A DNA stretch of 64,000 nt from contig NW_027480495.1 of assembly GCF_051401765.1 (NCBI RefSeq), positions 1,736,001 through 1,800,000 of the forward strand, read 5' to 3'. This document shows, piece by piece, positions 13,939 through 28,700 of this stretch (its first letter is position 1; every line of letters starts with the position of its first letter). The stretch comes from Calliopsis andreniformis. Taxonomy: Eukaryota > Arthropoda > Insecta > Hymenoptera > Andrenidae. Position numbers and translations under genes: made by a program. Below the pieces are notes generated by a model. It made no database searches, had not been told where the DNA came from, and saw only the letters and a program-made list of their open reading frames with translations.

Positions 13939-14208
13939 CAATATTCAATCATCAATACTCAATCTTCAATCCTCAATCCTCAATCCTCAATCCTCAATCC
14001 TCAATCCTCAATCCACAATCCTCAACCTTCAATACTCAATAATCAATCTCCAATCCTAGATCCTCAATCCTCAATCCTCAATCCTCATTCCTCAATCCTC
14101 AATACCCAATCCTCAATCTTCAAACCTCAAACATCAATCCTCAATTCTCAATCCTCAATCCTCAGTCCTCAGTCGTCGAATCTCAATCCCCGATGCTTAG
14201 CACGCATC
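13899..14208 (+). repeat. Chimeric cassette: CCGACCC box joined to ATG-type dyad box
   Basis: The CCGACCC box (GACCCTTAGCACTCATCC from 13,899) and the dyad box (14,192-14,208) are 293 bp apart here, against exactly 216 bp in five other cassettes; the excess is 77 bp, or 11 heptamers. The left part matches 17,521 and the part from 13,939 matches 8,516 onward. The dyad box is the ATG type seen at 8,769, whereas the 216-bp cassettes carry the ACG type. Confidence 0.85.
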
Positions 14209-15295
14209 CTCAATCCTCAGTCCTCAATCCTCAATCCTCAAACCTAAATCCTCTACCGTCAGTCCTCGTCCTCAATCCTCAAACCTCAATCCCCAATCCT
14301 CAATATTCAATCAGCAATACTCAATCTTCAATCCTCAATCCTCAATCCTCAATCCTAATTCCTCAATCCTCATTCTTCAATCCTCAATAACCAATCCTCA
14401 ATTTCAATCCTCAATCCTCAATCTTCATTTCTCAATCCTCAATCCTCAACCCTCAGCCCTCATCCTCCATCCTCAGTACTCAATCCTCTATCCTCAATAT
14501 TCAATCCTCAATACTCAATCTTCAATCCTCATTCCTCAATCCTTAATCCTCAATCCTCAATCTTCATTCTTCAATACTCAATCTGCAATCCTCAATCCTC
14601 AAACCTCAATCCTCAATCCTCATTCCTCAATCCTCAATTCCCAATCCTCAATCCTCAATCCTCAATCCTCAATCCTCAATATTCAATCATCAATACTCAA
14701 TCTTCAATCCTCAATCTTCAATCCTCAATACTCAACCTTCAATCCTCAATACTCAATCCTCAATCCTCAATCCTCAAACCTCAATCCTCAATCCTCAATA
14801 TTCAATCATCAATACTCAATCTTCAATCGTCAATCCTCAAACCTCAATCCTCAATCCTCATTACTCAATCCTCAATCCTCAATATTCAATCCTCAATGCT
14901 CAATCTTCAATCATCAATCCTCAATCCTCAATTCTCAGTCGTCAATCCTCAGTCATCAATCCTCAATCTTCAATACTCAATCGTCAACCCTCAATATTCA
15001 ATCATCAATACTCAATCTTCAATCCTCAATCCTCAAACCTCAATCCTCAATCCTCATTCTTCAATCCTCAATATTCAATCATCAATACGCAATCTTCAAC
15101 CCTCAATCTTCAATCCTCAATAGTCAATCTTCAATCCTCAATCCTCAATCCTCCATCCTCAATCCTCAATCCTCAATCCTCAGGTATCAATACTCAATCT
15201 ACAATATTCAATCCTCAATCCTTAATCCTCAATCCACAATCCTCAACTTTCAATACTCAATACTTCATCTTCAATCCTCAATCCTCAATCTTCAA
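13939..15295 (+). repeat. 5,423-bp-offset copy of 8,516-9,872
   Basis: Homology starts at 13,939 (copy at 8,516) and includes the dyad box (8,769 to 14,192) and the AATGCTC word (9,472 to 14,895). It runs on through box-4 core 10,265 to 15,688. One heptamer near 15,153 is CCATCC-type, a single-base difference. No gene is present; short frames starting at 14,193 and 14,896 are the same repeat translations as in the other copies. Confidence 0.88.
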
Positions 15296-17560
15296 TCCTC
15301 AATCCTCAATCCTCAATCCTCAATATTCAATCCTCAATACTCAACCTTCAATCATCAATCCTCAATCCTCAATTCTCAGTCGTCAATCCTCAGTCATCAT
15401 TCCTCAATCTTCAATACTCAATCGTCAATCCTTAGTCCTCAATCCTCAATCCTCAATCCTCGTTCCTCAAACCTCAATCCTCAACCCTCAGACTTCATCC
15501 TCAATCCTCAAACCTCAATCCTCAATCCTCAATATTCAATCATCAATACTCAATCTTCAATCCTCAATCCTAAAACCTAAATCCTCAATCCTCATTCTTC
15601 AATCCTAAATACCCAATCCTCAATCTTCAATCCTCAATCCTCAATACTCAATTCTCAATCCTCAATCCTTAGTCCTCAGACATCAAACGTCAATATTCAA
15701 CCCTCAGTCCTCGTCCTCAATCCACAACCCTCAATCCTCAGTCCTCAATATTCAATCATCAATATTCAATCTTCAATCCTCAATCCTCAATCCTCAATCC
15801 TCAATCCTCAATCCTCAATCTTCAACCCTGAATCCTCAATCCTCAATACTCAATCCTTAATCTTCAATCCTCAATACTCAATCTTCAATCCTCAATCCTA
15901 AATCCTCAATCCTCAATATTCAATCATCAATACTCAATCTTCAATCCTCAATCCTCAATCCTCAATTCTCAATCCTCAATCCTCAATCCTCAATCCTCAA
16001 TCCTCAATCCTCAATCCACAATCCTCAACATTCTATACTCAATAATCAATCTCCAATCCTAGATCCTCAATCCTCAATCCTCAATCCTCAATCTTCAACC
16101 CTGAATCCTCAATCCTCAATACTCAATCCTCAATCTTCAATCCTCAATACTCAATCTTCAATCCTCAATCCTCAATCCTCTATCCTCAATCCTCAATCTT
16201 CAACCCTCAACACTCAATCCTCAGTCCTCAATCCTCAATCCTCAATCCTCAACCCTCAATCTTCAATCCTCATTACTAATCTTCAATCCTCAATCCTCAA
16301 TCCTCAATCCTCAATCCTCATTCTTCAATCCTCAATACCCAATCCTCAATCTTCAATCCTCAATCCTTAATCCTCAATCCACAATCCTCAACCTTCAATA
16401 CTCAATACTCGATCTTCAATCCTCAATCCTCAATCATCAATCCTAAATTCTCAGTCGTCAATCCTCCTTCACCAATCCTCAATCTTCAATACTCAATCGT
16501 CAATCCTTAGTCCTCAATCCTCAATCCTCAATCCTCAATCCTCATTCCCCAACCCTCAATCCTCATTCCTCAAACCTCAATCCTCAACCCTCAGTCCTCA
16601 TACTCAATTCTCAATCCTCAATCCTCAATCCTCAATCCTCAATCTTCAATCCTCAATAATCAATCTCCAATCCTCAATCCTCAATCCTCGATCCTCAATC
16701 CTCAGGCATCAATACTCAATCTTCAATACTCAATCCTCAATCCTCAATCCTCAGTCCTCAATCTTCAACCCTCGACACTCAATCTTCAATCCTCAATCCT
16801 CAATCCTCAATCCTCAATCCTCAATCCTCAATCCTCAGGCATTAATACTCAATCTTCAATGCTCAATCCTCAATCCTCAATCCTGAATCCTCATTCCCCA
16901 ACCCTCAATCCTCATTCCTCAAACATCAATCCTCAACCCTCAGTCCTCATACTCAATTCTCAATCCTCAATCTTCAATCCTCAATAATCAATCTCCAATC
17001 CTCAATCCTCAATCCTCGATTCTCAATCCTCTGGCATCAATACTCAATCTTCAATACTCAATCCTCAATCCTCAATCCTCAATCCTCAATCCTCAAACCT
17101 CAATCCTCAATCCTCAATATTCAATCATCAATACTCAATCTTCAATCCTCAATCCTCAATCCTCAATCCTCAATCCTCAATCCTCAATCCTCAATCCTCA
17201 ATCCTCATTCTTCAATCCTCAATACCCAATCCTCCATCTTCAATCCTCAATCCTCAATCCTCAATCCTAATTCCTCAATCCTCATTCTTCAATCCTCAAT
17301 ACCCAATCCTCAATTTCAATCCTCAATCTTCAATCCTCAAACATCAATCCTCAATTCTCAATCCTCAACACTCGATCTTCAATCCTCAATCCTCAATCCT
17401 CAGTCCTCAATCCTCATTCTTCAATCCTCAATACCCAATCCTCAATCTTCAATCCTCAATCCTCAATCCTCAATTCTCAATCCTCAATCCTCAGTCCTCA
17501 GTCGTCGAACATCAATCCCCGACCCTTAGCACTCATCCTCAATCCTCATCCCTCAATCCA
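15296..17560 (+). repeat. 3,622-bp-offset block, right copy
   Basis: Right copy of 11,674-13,938, sharing its internal order: TTACTAATC near 16,275, CACCAATCC near 16,470, CTCTGGCATC near 17,030 and CCGACCC at 17,521. Small differences include ACCTAATCC near 13,810 against ACCCAATCC near 17,432. After 17,560 it continues into a standard 216-bp cassette. Confidence 0.85.
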
Positions 17561-17753
17561 CAATCCTCAACCTTCAATACTCAATAATCAATCTCCAATC
17601 CTAGATCCTCAATCCTCAATCCTCAATCCTCATTCCCCAATCCTCAATACCCAATCCTCAATCTTCAATCCTCAAACATCAATCCTCAATTCTCAATCCT
17701 CAATCCTCAGTCCTCAGTCGTCGAATCTCAATCCCCGACGCTTAGCACGCATC
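17521..17753 (+). repeat. 216-bp box cassette (CCGACCC box plus ACG dyad box)
   Basis: GACCCTTAGCACTCATCC starts at 17,521, and the related GACGCTTAGCACGCATC starts 216 bp later at 17,737. Both follow TCAGTCGTCGAA words and are the most G- and CpG-rich spots in the array. One of five cassettes with identical 216-bp spacing (17,521; 40,237; 51,240; 55,886; 58,269). 216 is one less than 31 heptamers, so the spacing keeps a 1-bp register shift. Confidence 0.9.
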
Positions 17754-20700
17754 CTCAATCCTCAGTCCTCAATCCTCAATCCTCAAACCTAAATCCTCTA
17801 CCGTCAGTCCTCGTCCTCAATCCTCAAACCTCAATCCCCAATCCTCAATATTCAATCAGCAATACTCAATCTTCAATCCTCAATCCTCAATCCTCAATCC
17901 TCAATCCTCAATCCTCAATCCTCAATATTCAATCATCAATACTCAATCTTCAACCCTCAATCTTCAATCCTCAATACTCAATCTTCCATCCTCAATCCTC
18001 AATCCTCAATCCTCAATCCTCAATCCTCAGGCATCAATACTCAATCTACAATATTCAATCCTCAATCCTTAATCCTCAATCCACAATCCTCAACCTTCAA
18101 TACTCAATACTCAATCTTCAATCCTCAATCCTCAATCCTCAATCCTCAATCCTCGTTCCTCAAACCTCAATCCTCAACCCTCAGACTTCATCCTCAATCC
18201 TCAAACCTCAATCCTGAATCCTCAATATTCAATCATCAATACTCAATCTTCAATCCTCAATCCTAAAACCTCAATCCTCAGTCCTCATTCTTCAATCCTA
18301 AATACCCAATCCTCAATCTTCAATCCTCAATCCTCAATACTCAATTCTCAATCCTCAATCCTTAATCCTCAGACCTCAAACGTCAATATTCAACCCTCAG
18401 TCCTCGTCCTCAATCCACAACCCTCAATCCTCAGTCCTCAATATTCAATCATCAATATTCAATCTTCAATCCTCAATCCTCAATCCTCAATATTCAACCA
18501 TCAATACTCAATCTTCAATCCTCAATCCTCAATCCTCAATTCTCAATCCTGAATCCTCAATCCTCAATCCTCAATCCTCAATCCTCAATCCACAATCCTC
18601 AAGCTTCTATACTCAATAATCAATCTCCAATCCTAGATCCTCAATCCTCAATCCTCAATCCTCAATCCTCAATCCTCAATCCTCAATCCTCAATATTCAA
18701 TCATCAATACTCAATCTTCAAACCTCAATCTTCAATCCTCAATTCTCAATCTTCAATCCTTGATCCTCAATCATCAATCCTCAATCCTCAATCCTCAGGC
18801 ATCAATACTCAACCTTCAATGCTCAATCCTCAATCCTCAATCCTCAATCCTCATTCCCCAACCCTCAGTCCTCATTCCTCAAACCTCAATCCTCAACCCT
18901 CAGTCCTCATACTCAATTCTCAATTCTCAATCCTCAATCCTCAATCCTCAATCTTCAATCCTCAATAGTCAATCTCCAATCCTCAATCCTCAATCTTCGA
19001 TCCTCAATACTCAGGCATCAATACTCAATCTTCAATACTCAATCCTCAATCCTCAATCCTCAATCCTCAATCCTCAAACCTCAATCCTCAATCCTCAATA
19101 TTCAATCATCAATACTCAACCTTCGATACTCAATCCTCAATCCTCAATCCTCAATCCCCAATCCTCAATCCTCAATCCTCAATCCTCAATCCTCAATCCT
19201 CAATCCACAATCCTCAGCCTTCAATACTCAATAATCAATTTCCAATCCTAGATCCTCAATCCTCAATCCTCAATCCTCAATCCTCAATCCTCATTCTTCA
19301 ATCCTCAATATTCAATCATCAATACTCAATCTTCAATCCTCAATCCTCAATCCTCAATCCTCAATCCTCAAACCTCAATCCTCAATCCTCAATATTCAAT
19401 CATCAATGCTCAATCTTCGATCCTCAATCCTCAATCCTCAATCCTCAATCCTCAATCCTCAATCCTCAATCCTCAATCCTCAATCCTCAATCCTCAATCC
19501 TCAATCCACAATCCTCAGCCTTCAATACTCAATAATCAATTTCCAATCCTAGATCCTCAATCCTCAATCCTCAATCCTCAATCCTCAATCCTCATTCTTC
19601 AATCCTCAATATTCAATCATCAATACTCAATCTTCAATCCTCAATCCTCAATCCTCTATCCTCAATCCTCAATACTCAATCCTCAATATTCAATCATCAA
19701 TACGCAATCTTCAACCCTCAATCTTCAATCCTCAATAGTCAATCTTCAATCCTCAATCCTCAATCCTCAGGTATCAATACTCAATCTACAATATTCAATC
19801 CTCAATCCTTAATCCTCAATCCACAATCCTCAACCTTCAATACTCAATACTCAATCTTCAATCCTCAATCCTCAATCCTCAATCCTCAATCCTCAATCCT
19901 CAATCCTCAATATTCAATCCTCAATACTCAACCTTCAATCATCAATCCTCAATCCTCAATTCTCAGTCGTCAATCCTCAGCCATCATTCCTCAATCTTCA
20001 ATACTCAATCGTCAATCCTTAGTCCTCAATCCTCAATCCTCAATCCTCGTTCCTCAAACCTCAATCCTCAACCCTCAGACTTCATCCTCAATCCTCAAAC
20101 CTCAATCCTCAATCCTCAATATTCAATCATCAATACTCAATCTTCAATCCTCAATCCTAAAACCTCAATCCTCAATCCTCATTCTTCAATCCTAAATACC
20201 CAATCCTCAATCTTCAATCCTCAATCCTCAATACTCAATTCTCAATACTCAATCCTTAATCCTCAGACCTCACACGTCAATATTCAACCCTCAGTCCTCG
20301 TCCTCCATCCATAACCCTCAATCCTCAGTCCTCAATATTCAATCATCAATATTCAATCTTCAATCCTCAATCCTCAATACTCAATCCTCAATCCTCAATC
20401 CTCAATCTTCAACCCTGAATCCTCAATCCTCAATACTCAATCCTCAATCTTCAATCCTCAATACTCAATCTTCAATCCTCAATCCTCAATCCTCAATCCT
20501 CAATATTCAATCATCAATACTCAATCTTCAATCCTCAATCCTCAATCCTCAATTCTCAATCCTGAATCCTCAATCCTCAATCCTCAATCCTCAATCCTCA
20601 ATCCACAATCCTCAAGCTTCTATACTCAATAATCAATCTCCAATCCTAGATCCTCAATCCTCAATCCTCAATCCTCAATCCTCAATCCTCAATCCTCAAT

Positions 20701-20754
20701 ATTCAATCATCAATACTCAATCTTCAAACCTCAATCTTCAATCCTCAATCCTCA
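17561..20754 (+). repeat. Irregular satellite with 301-bp and larger local duplications
   Basis: Mixed variants with box-4 cores at 18,381 and 20,275. The word CAATTTCCAATCCTAG near 19,237 recurs 301 bp later (43 heptamers), giving a tandem pair of about 19,050-19,650. The stretch 17,980-18,600 resembles 19,880-20,610, but the distance from box-4 to the AAGCTT box is 220 bp at 18,381 against 339 bp at 20,275: 119 bp (17 heptamers) lost or gained. The segment 19,890-20,740 is followed by an 880-bp-offset copy. No gene is present. Confidence 0.8.
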
Positions 20755-23700
20755 ATCCTCAATCCTCAATCCTCAATCCTCAATCCTCAATATTCAATCC
20801 TCAATACTCAACCTTCAATCATCGATCTTCAATCCTCAATTCTCAGTCGTCAATCCTCAGTCATCATTCCTCAATCTTCAATACTCAATCGTCAATCCTT
20901 AGTCCTCAATCCTCAATCCTCAATCCTCGTTCCTCAAACCTCAATCCTCAACCCTCAGACTTCATCCTCAATCCTCAAACCTCAATACTCAATCCTCAAT
21001 ATTCAATCATCAGTACTCAATCTTCAATCCTCAATCCTAAAACCTCAATCCTCAATCCTCATTCTTCAATCCTAAATACCCAATCCTCAATCTTCAATCC
21101 TCAATCCTCAATACTCAATTCTCAATCCTCAATCCTTAATCCTCAGACCTCAAACGTCAATATTCAACCCTCAGTCCTCGTCCTCAATCCACAACCATCA
21201 ATCCTCAGTCCTCAACATTCAATCATCAATATTCAATCTTCAATCCTCAATCCTCAATCCTCAATCCTCAATCCTCAATCCTCAATCTTCAACCCATAAT
21301 CCTCAATCCTCAATACTCAATCCTCAATCTTCAATCCTCAATACTCAATCTTCAATCCTCAATCCTCAATCCTCAATCCTCAATCCTCAATATTCAATCA
21401 TCAATACTCAATCTTCAATCCTCAATCCTCAATCCTCAATTCTCAATCCTGAATCCTCAATCCTCAATCCTCAATCCTCAATCCTCAATCCACAATCCTC
21501 AAGCTTCTATACTCAATAATCAATCTCCAATCCTAGATCCTCAATCCTCAATCCTCAATCCTCAATCCTCAATCTTCAATCCTCAATATTCAATCATCAA
21601 TACTCAATCTTCAAACCTCAATCTTCAATCCTCAATACTCATTCTTCAATCCTCAATCCTCAATCCTCAATCCTCAATCCTCAATCCTCAGGCATCAATA
21701 CTCAATCTACAATATTCAATCCTCAATCCTTAATCCTCAATCCACAATCCTCAGCCTTCAATACTCAATACTCAATCTTCAATCCTCAATCCTCAATCCT
21801 CAATCCTCAATCCTCAATCCTCAATCCGCAATATTCAATCCTCAATACTCAATCTTCAATCATCAATCCTCAATCCTCAATTCTCAGTCTTCAATCCTCA
21901 GTCATCAATCCTCAATCCTCAATATTCAATCATCAATACTCAATCTTCAATCCTCAATCCTCAATCCTCAATTCTCAATCCTGAATCCTCAATCCTCAAT
22001 CCTCAATCCTCAATCCTCAATCCACAATCCTCAAGCTTCTATACTCAATAATCAATCTCCAATCCTAGATCCTCAATCCTCAATCCTCAATCCTCAATCC
22101 TCAATCCTCAATCCTCAATATTCAATCATCAATACTCAATCTTCAAACCTCAATCTTCAATCCTCAATACTCAATCTTCTATCCTCAATCCTCAATCCTC
22201 AATCCTCAATCCTCATTCCTCAGGCATCAATACTCAATCTACAATATTCAATCCTCAATCCTTAACCCTCAATCCACAATCCTCAACCTTCAATACTCAA
22301 TACTCAATCTTCAATCCTCAATCCTCAATCCTCAATCCTCAATCCTCAATCCTCAATCCTCAATATTCAATCCTCAATACTCAACCTTCAATCATCGATC
22401 TTCAATCCTCAATTCTCAGTCGTCAATCCTCAGTCATCATTCCTCAATCTTCAATACTCAATCGTCAATCCTTAGTCCTCAATCCTCAATCCTCAATCCT
22501 CGTTCCTCAAACCTCAATCCTCAACCCTCAGACTTCATCCTCAATCCTCAAACCTCAATACTCAATCCTCAATATTCAATCATCAGTACTCAATCTTCAA
22601 TCCTCAATCCTAAAACCTCAATCCTCAATCCTCATTCTTCAATCCTAAATACCCAATCCTCAATCTTCAATCCTCAATCCTCAATACTCAATTCTCAATC
22701 CTCAATCCTTAATCCTCAGACCTCAAACGTCAATATTCAACCCTCAGTCCTCGTCCTCAATCCACAACCATCAATCCTCAGTCCTCAACATTCAATCATC
22801 AATATTCAATCTTCAATCCTCAATCCTCAATCCTCAATCCTCAATCCTCAATCCTCAATCTTCAACCCATAATCCTCAATCCTCAATACTCAATCCTCAA
22901 TCTTCAATCCTCAATACTCAATCTTCAATCCTCAATCCTCAATCCTCAATCCTCAATCCTCAATATTCAATCATCAATACTCAATCTTCAATCCTCAATC
23001 CTCAATCCTCAATTCTCAATCCTGAATCCTCAATCCTCAATCCTCAATCCTCAATCCTCAATCCACAATCCTCAAGCTTCTATACTCAATAATCAATCTC
23101 CAATCCTAGATCCTCAATCCTCAATCCTCAATCCTCAATCCTCAATCTTCAATCCTCAATATTCAATCATCAATACTCAATCTTCAAACCTCAATCTTCA
23201 ATCCTCAATACTCATTCTTCAATCCTCAATCCTCAATCCTCAATCCTCAATCCTCAATCCTCAGGCATCAATACTCAATCTACAATATTCAATCCTCAAT
23301 CCTTAATCCTCAATCCACAATCCTCAGCCTTCAATACTCAATACTCAATCTTCAATCCTCAATCCTCAATCCTCAATCCTCAATCCTCAATCCTCAATCC
23401 GCAATATTCAATCCTCAATACTCAATCTTCAATCATCAATCCTCAATCCTCAATTCTCAGTCTTCAATCCTCAGTCATCAATCCTCAATCTTCAATACTC
23501 AATCGTCAATCCTTAGTCCTCAATCCTCAATCCTCAATCCTCGTTCCTCAAACCTCAATCCTCAACCCCCAGTCTTCATCCTCAATCCTCAAACCTCAAT
23601 CCTCAATCCTCAATATTCAATCATCAATACTAAATCTTCAATCCTCAATCCTCAAACCTCAATCCTCAATCCTCATTCTTCAATCCTAAATACCCAATCC

Positions 23701-24118
23701 TTAATCTTCAATCCTCAATCCTCAATCCTCAATTCTCAATCCTCAATCCTTAATCCTCAGACCTCAAACATCAATATTCAACCCTCAGTCCTCGTCCTCA
23801 ATCCACAACCCTCAATCCTCAGTCCTCAATATTCAATCATCAATATTCAATCTTCAATCCTTAATCCTCAATCCTCATTCCTCAATCCTCAATCCTCAAT
23901 CTTCAACCCTGAATACTCCATCCTCAATACTCAATCCTCAACCTTCAATCCTCAATACTCAATCTTCAATCCTCAATCCTCAATCGTCAATCCTCAATCC
24001 TCAATCTTCAATCCTCAACACTCAATCTTCAATCCTCAATCCTCAATCCTCAGTCCTCAATCCTCATTCTTCAATCCTCAATACCCAATCCTCAATCTTC
24101 AATCCTCAATCCTCAATC
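20755..24118 (+). repeat. Block X, copy 1
   Basis: Contains box-4 cores at 21,155, 22,728 and 23,769 (spacings 1,573 and 1,041) and AAGCTT sites at 21,501, 22,033 and 23,074. The same pattern returns at +4,946, for example ATCGATC at 20,821 and 25,767. It carries the apparent ancestral bases at four positions where copies 2 and 4 share changes: T at 21,996, A at 22,704, C at 23,007, and the CTTCAATCC state near 24,076. Confidence 0.9.
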
Positions 24119-25700
24119 GTCAATCCTCAATCCTCAATCCTCAATCCTCAATCCTCAATCCTCAATCCACAATCCTCAACCTTCTATACTCAATAATCAA
24201 TCTCCAATCCTAGATCCTCAATCCTCAATCCTCAATCCTCAATCTTCAACCCTGAATCCTCAATCCTCAATACTCAATCCTCAATCTTCAATCCTCAATA
24301 CTCAATCTTCAATCCTCAATCCTCAATCCTCTATCCTCAATCCTCAATCTTCAACCCTCAACACTCAATCCTCAATCCTCAATCCTCAATCCTCAATCCT
24401 CAACCCTCAATCTTCAATCCTCATTACTAATCTTCAATCCTCAATCCTCAATTCTCAATCCTCAATCCTCATTCTTCAATCCTCAATACCCAATCCTCAA
24501 TCTTCAATCCTCAATCCTTAATCGTCAATCCACAATCCTCAACCTTCAATACTCAATACTCGATCTTCAATCCTCAATCCTCAATCATCAATCCTAAATT
24601 CTCAGTCGTCAATCCTCAGTCACCAATCCTCAATCTTCAATACTCAATCGTCAATCCTTAGTCCTCAATCCTCAATGCTCAATCCTCAATCCTCATTCCC
24701 CAACCCTCAATCCTCATTCCTCAAACCTCAATCCTCAACCCTCAGTCCTCATACTCAATTCTCAATTCTCAATCCTCAATCCTCAATCCTCAATCTTCAA
24801 TCCTCAATAATCAATCTCCAATCCTCAATCCTCAATCCTCGATCCTCAATCCTCAGGCATCAATACTCAATCTTCAATACTCAATCCTCAATCCTCAATC
24901 CTCAATCCTCAATCCTCAAACCTCAATCCTCAATCCTCAATATTCAATCATCAATACTCAATCTTCAATCCTCAATCCTCAATCTTCAATCCTCAATCCT
25001 CAATCCTCAATCCTCAATATTCAATTCTCAATACTCAACCTTCAATCATCAATCCTCAATCCTCAATTCTCAGTCGTCAATCCTCAGTCATCATTCCTCA
25101 ATCTTCAATACTCAATCGTCAATCCTTAGTCCTCAATCCTCAATCCTCAATCCTCGTTCCTCAAACCTCAATCCTCAACCCTCAGACTTCATCCTCAATC
25201 CTCAAACCTCAATCCTCAATCCTCAATATTCAATCATCAATACTCAATCTTCAATCCTCAATCCTAAAACCTAAATCCTCAATCCTCATTCTTCAATCCT
25301 AAATACCCAATCCTCAATCTTCAATCCTCAATCCTCAATACTCAATTCTCAATCCTCAATCCTTAATCCTCAGACATCAAACGTCAATATTCAACCCTCA
25401 GTCCTCGTCCTCAATCCACAACCCTCAATCCTCAGTCCTCAATATTCAATCATCAATATTCAATCTTCAATCCTCAATCCTCAATCCTCAATCCTCAATC
25501 CTCAATCCTCAATCTTCAACCCTGAATCCTCAATCCTCAATACTCAATCCTTAATCTTCAATCCTCAATACTCAATCTTCAATCCTCAATCCTCAATCTT
25601 CAATCCTCAATACTCAATCTTCAATCCTCAATCCTCAATCCTCTATCCTCAATCCTCAATCTTCAACCCTCAACACTCAATCCTCAATCCTCAATCCTCA
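24119..25700 (+). repeat. Block Y, copy 1
   Basis: Lies between X copies 1 and 2 and carries box-4 core 25,382. It resembles the 1,801-bp unit family: TTACTAATC near 24,424, and CATTCCCCAACCC after the AATGCTC at 24,674. Compared with copy 2 at +7,201 it has T instead of C at 25,026. An open frame of 199 heptapeptide-type codons starts at 24,675; it is a repeat translation, not a gene. Confidence 0.88.
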
Positions 25701-28700
25701 ATCCTCAATCCTCAATCCTCAATCCTCAATCCTCAATATTCAATCCTCAATACTCAACCTTCAATCATCGATCTTCAATCCTCAATTCTCAGTCGTCAAT
25801 CCTCAGTCATCATTCCTCAATCTTCAATACTCAATCGTCAATCCTTAGTCCTCAATCCTCAATCCTCAATCCTCGTTCCTCAAACCTCAATCCTCAACCC
25901 TCAGACTTCATCCTCAATCCTCAAACCTCAATACTCAATCCTCAATATTCAATCATCAGTACTCAATCTTCAATCCTCAATCCTAAAACCTCAATCCTCA
26001 ATCCTCATTCTTCAATCCTAAATACCCAATCCTCAATCTTCAATCCTCAATCCTCAATACTCAATTCTCAATCCTCAATCCTTAATCCTCAGACCTCAAA
26101 CGTCAATATTCAACCCTCAGTCCTCGTCCTCAATCCACAACCATCAATCCTCAGTCCTCAACATTCAATCATCAATATTCAATCTTCAATCCTCAATCCT
26201 CAATCCTCAATCCTCAATCCTCAATCCTCAATCTTCAACCCATAATCCTCAATCCTCAATACTCAATCCTCAATCTTCAATCCTCAATACTCAATCTTCA
26301 ATCCTCAATCCTCAATCCTCAATCCTCAATCCTCAATATTCAATCATCAATACTCAATCTTCAATCCTCAATCCTCAATCCTCAATTCTCAATCCTGAAT
26401 CCTCAATCCTCAATCCTCAATCCTCAATCCTCAATCCACAATCCTCAAGCTTCTATACTCAATAATCAATCTCCAATCCTAGATCCTCAATCCTCAATCC
26501 TCAATCCTCAATCCTCAATCTTCAATCCTCAATATTCAATCATCAATACTCAATCTTCAAACCTCAATCTTCAATCCTCAATACTCATTCTTCAATCCTC
26601 AATCCTCAATCCTCAATCCTCAATCCTCAATCCTCAGGCATCAATACTCAATCTACAATATTCAATCCTCAATCCTTAATCCTCAATCCACAATCCTCAG
26701 CCTTCAATACTCAATACTCAATCTTCAATCCTCAATCCTCAATCCTCAATCCTCAATCCTCAATCCTCAATCCGCAATATTCAATCCTCAATACTCAATC
26801 TTCAATCATCAATCCTCAATCCTCAATTCTCAGTCTTCAATCCTCAGTCATCAATCCTCAATCCTCAATATTCAATCATCAATACTCAATCTTCAATCCT
26901 CAATCCTCAATCCTCAATTCTCAATCCTGAATCCTCAATCCCCAATCCTCAATCCTCAATCCTCAATCCACAATCCTCAAGCTTCTATACTCAATAATCA
27001 ATCTCCAATCCTAGATCCTCAATCCTCAATCCTCAATCCTCAATCCTCAATCCTCAATCCTCAATATTCAATCATCAATACTCAATCTTCAAACCTCAAT
27101 CTTCAATCCTCAATACTCAATCTTCTATCCTCAATCCTCAATCCTCAATCCTCAATCCTCATTCCTCAGGCATCAATACTCAATCTACAATATTCAATCC
27201 TCAATCCTTAACCCTCAATCCACAATCCTCAACCTTCAATACTCAATACTCAATCTTCAATCCTCAATCCTCAATCCTCAATCCTCAATCCTCAATCCTC
27301 AATCCTCAATATTCAATCCTCAATACTCAACCTTCAATCATCGATCTTCAATCCTCAATTCTCAGTCGTCAATCCTCAGTCATCATTCCTCAATCTTCAA
27401 TACTCAATCGTCAATCCTTAGTCCTCAATCCTCAATCCTCAATCCTCGTTCCTCAAACCTCAATCCTCAACCCTCAGACTTCATCCTCAATCCTCAAACC
27501 TCAATACTCAATCCTCAATATTCAATCATCAGTACTCAATCTTCAATCCTCAATCCTAAAACCTCAATCCTCAATCCTCATTCTTCAATCCTAAATACCC
27601 AATCCTCAATCTTCAATCCTCAATCCTCAATACTCAATTCTCAATCCTCTATCCTTAATCCTCAGACCTCAAACGTCAATATTCAACCCTCAGTCCTCGT
27701 CCTCAATCCACAACCATCAATCCTCAGTCCTCAACATTCAATCATCAATATTCAATCTTCAATCCTCAATCCTCAATCCTCAATCCTCAATCCTCAATCC
27801 TCAATCTTCAACCCATAATCCTCAATCCTCAATACTCAATCCTCAATCTTCAATCCTCAATACTCAATCTTCAATCCTCAATCCTCAATCCTCAATCCTC
27901 AATCCTCAATATTCAATCATCAATACTCAATCTTCAATCCTCAATCCTCAATACTCAATTCTCAATCCTGAATCCTCAATCCTCAATCCTCAATCCTCAA
28001 TCCTCAATCCACAATCCTCAAGCTTCTATACTCAATAATCAATCTCCAATCCTAGATCCTCAATCCTCAATCCTCAATCCTCAATCCTCAATCTTCAATC
28101 CTCAATATTCAATCATCAATACTCAATCTTCAAACCTCAATCTTCAATCCTCAATACTCATTCTTCAATCCTCAATCCTCAATCCTCAATCCTCAATCCT
28201 CAATCCTCAGGCATCAATACTCAATCTACAATATTCAATCCTCAATCCTTAATCCTCAATCCACAATCCTCAGCCTTCAATACTCAATACTCAATCTTCA
28301 ATCCTCAATCCTCAATCCTCAATCCTCAATCCTCAATCCTCAATCCGCAATATTCAATCCTCAATACTCAATCTTCAATCATCAATCCTCAATCCTCAAT
28401 TCTCAGTCTTCAATCCTCAGTCATCAATCCTCAATCTTCAATACTCAATCGTCAATCCTTAGTCCTCAATCCTCAATCCTCAATCCTCGTTCCTCAAACC
28501 TCAATCCTCAACCCCCAGTCTTCATCCTCAATCCTCAAACCTCAATCCTCAATCCTCAATATTCAATCATCAATACTAAATCTTCAATCCTCAATCCTCA
28601 AACCTCAATCCTCAATCCTCATTCTTCAATCCTAAATACCCAATCCTTAATCTTCAATCCTCAATCCTCAATCCTCAATTCTCAATCCTCAATCCTTAAT

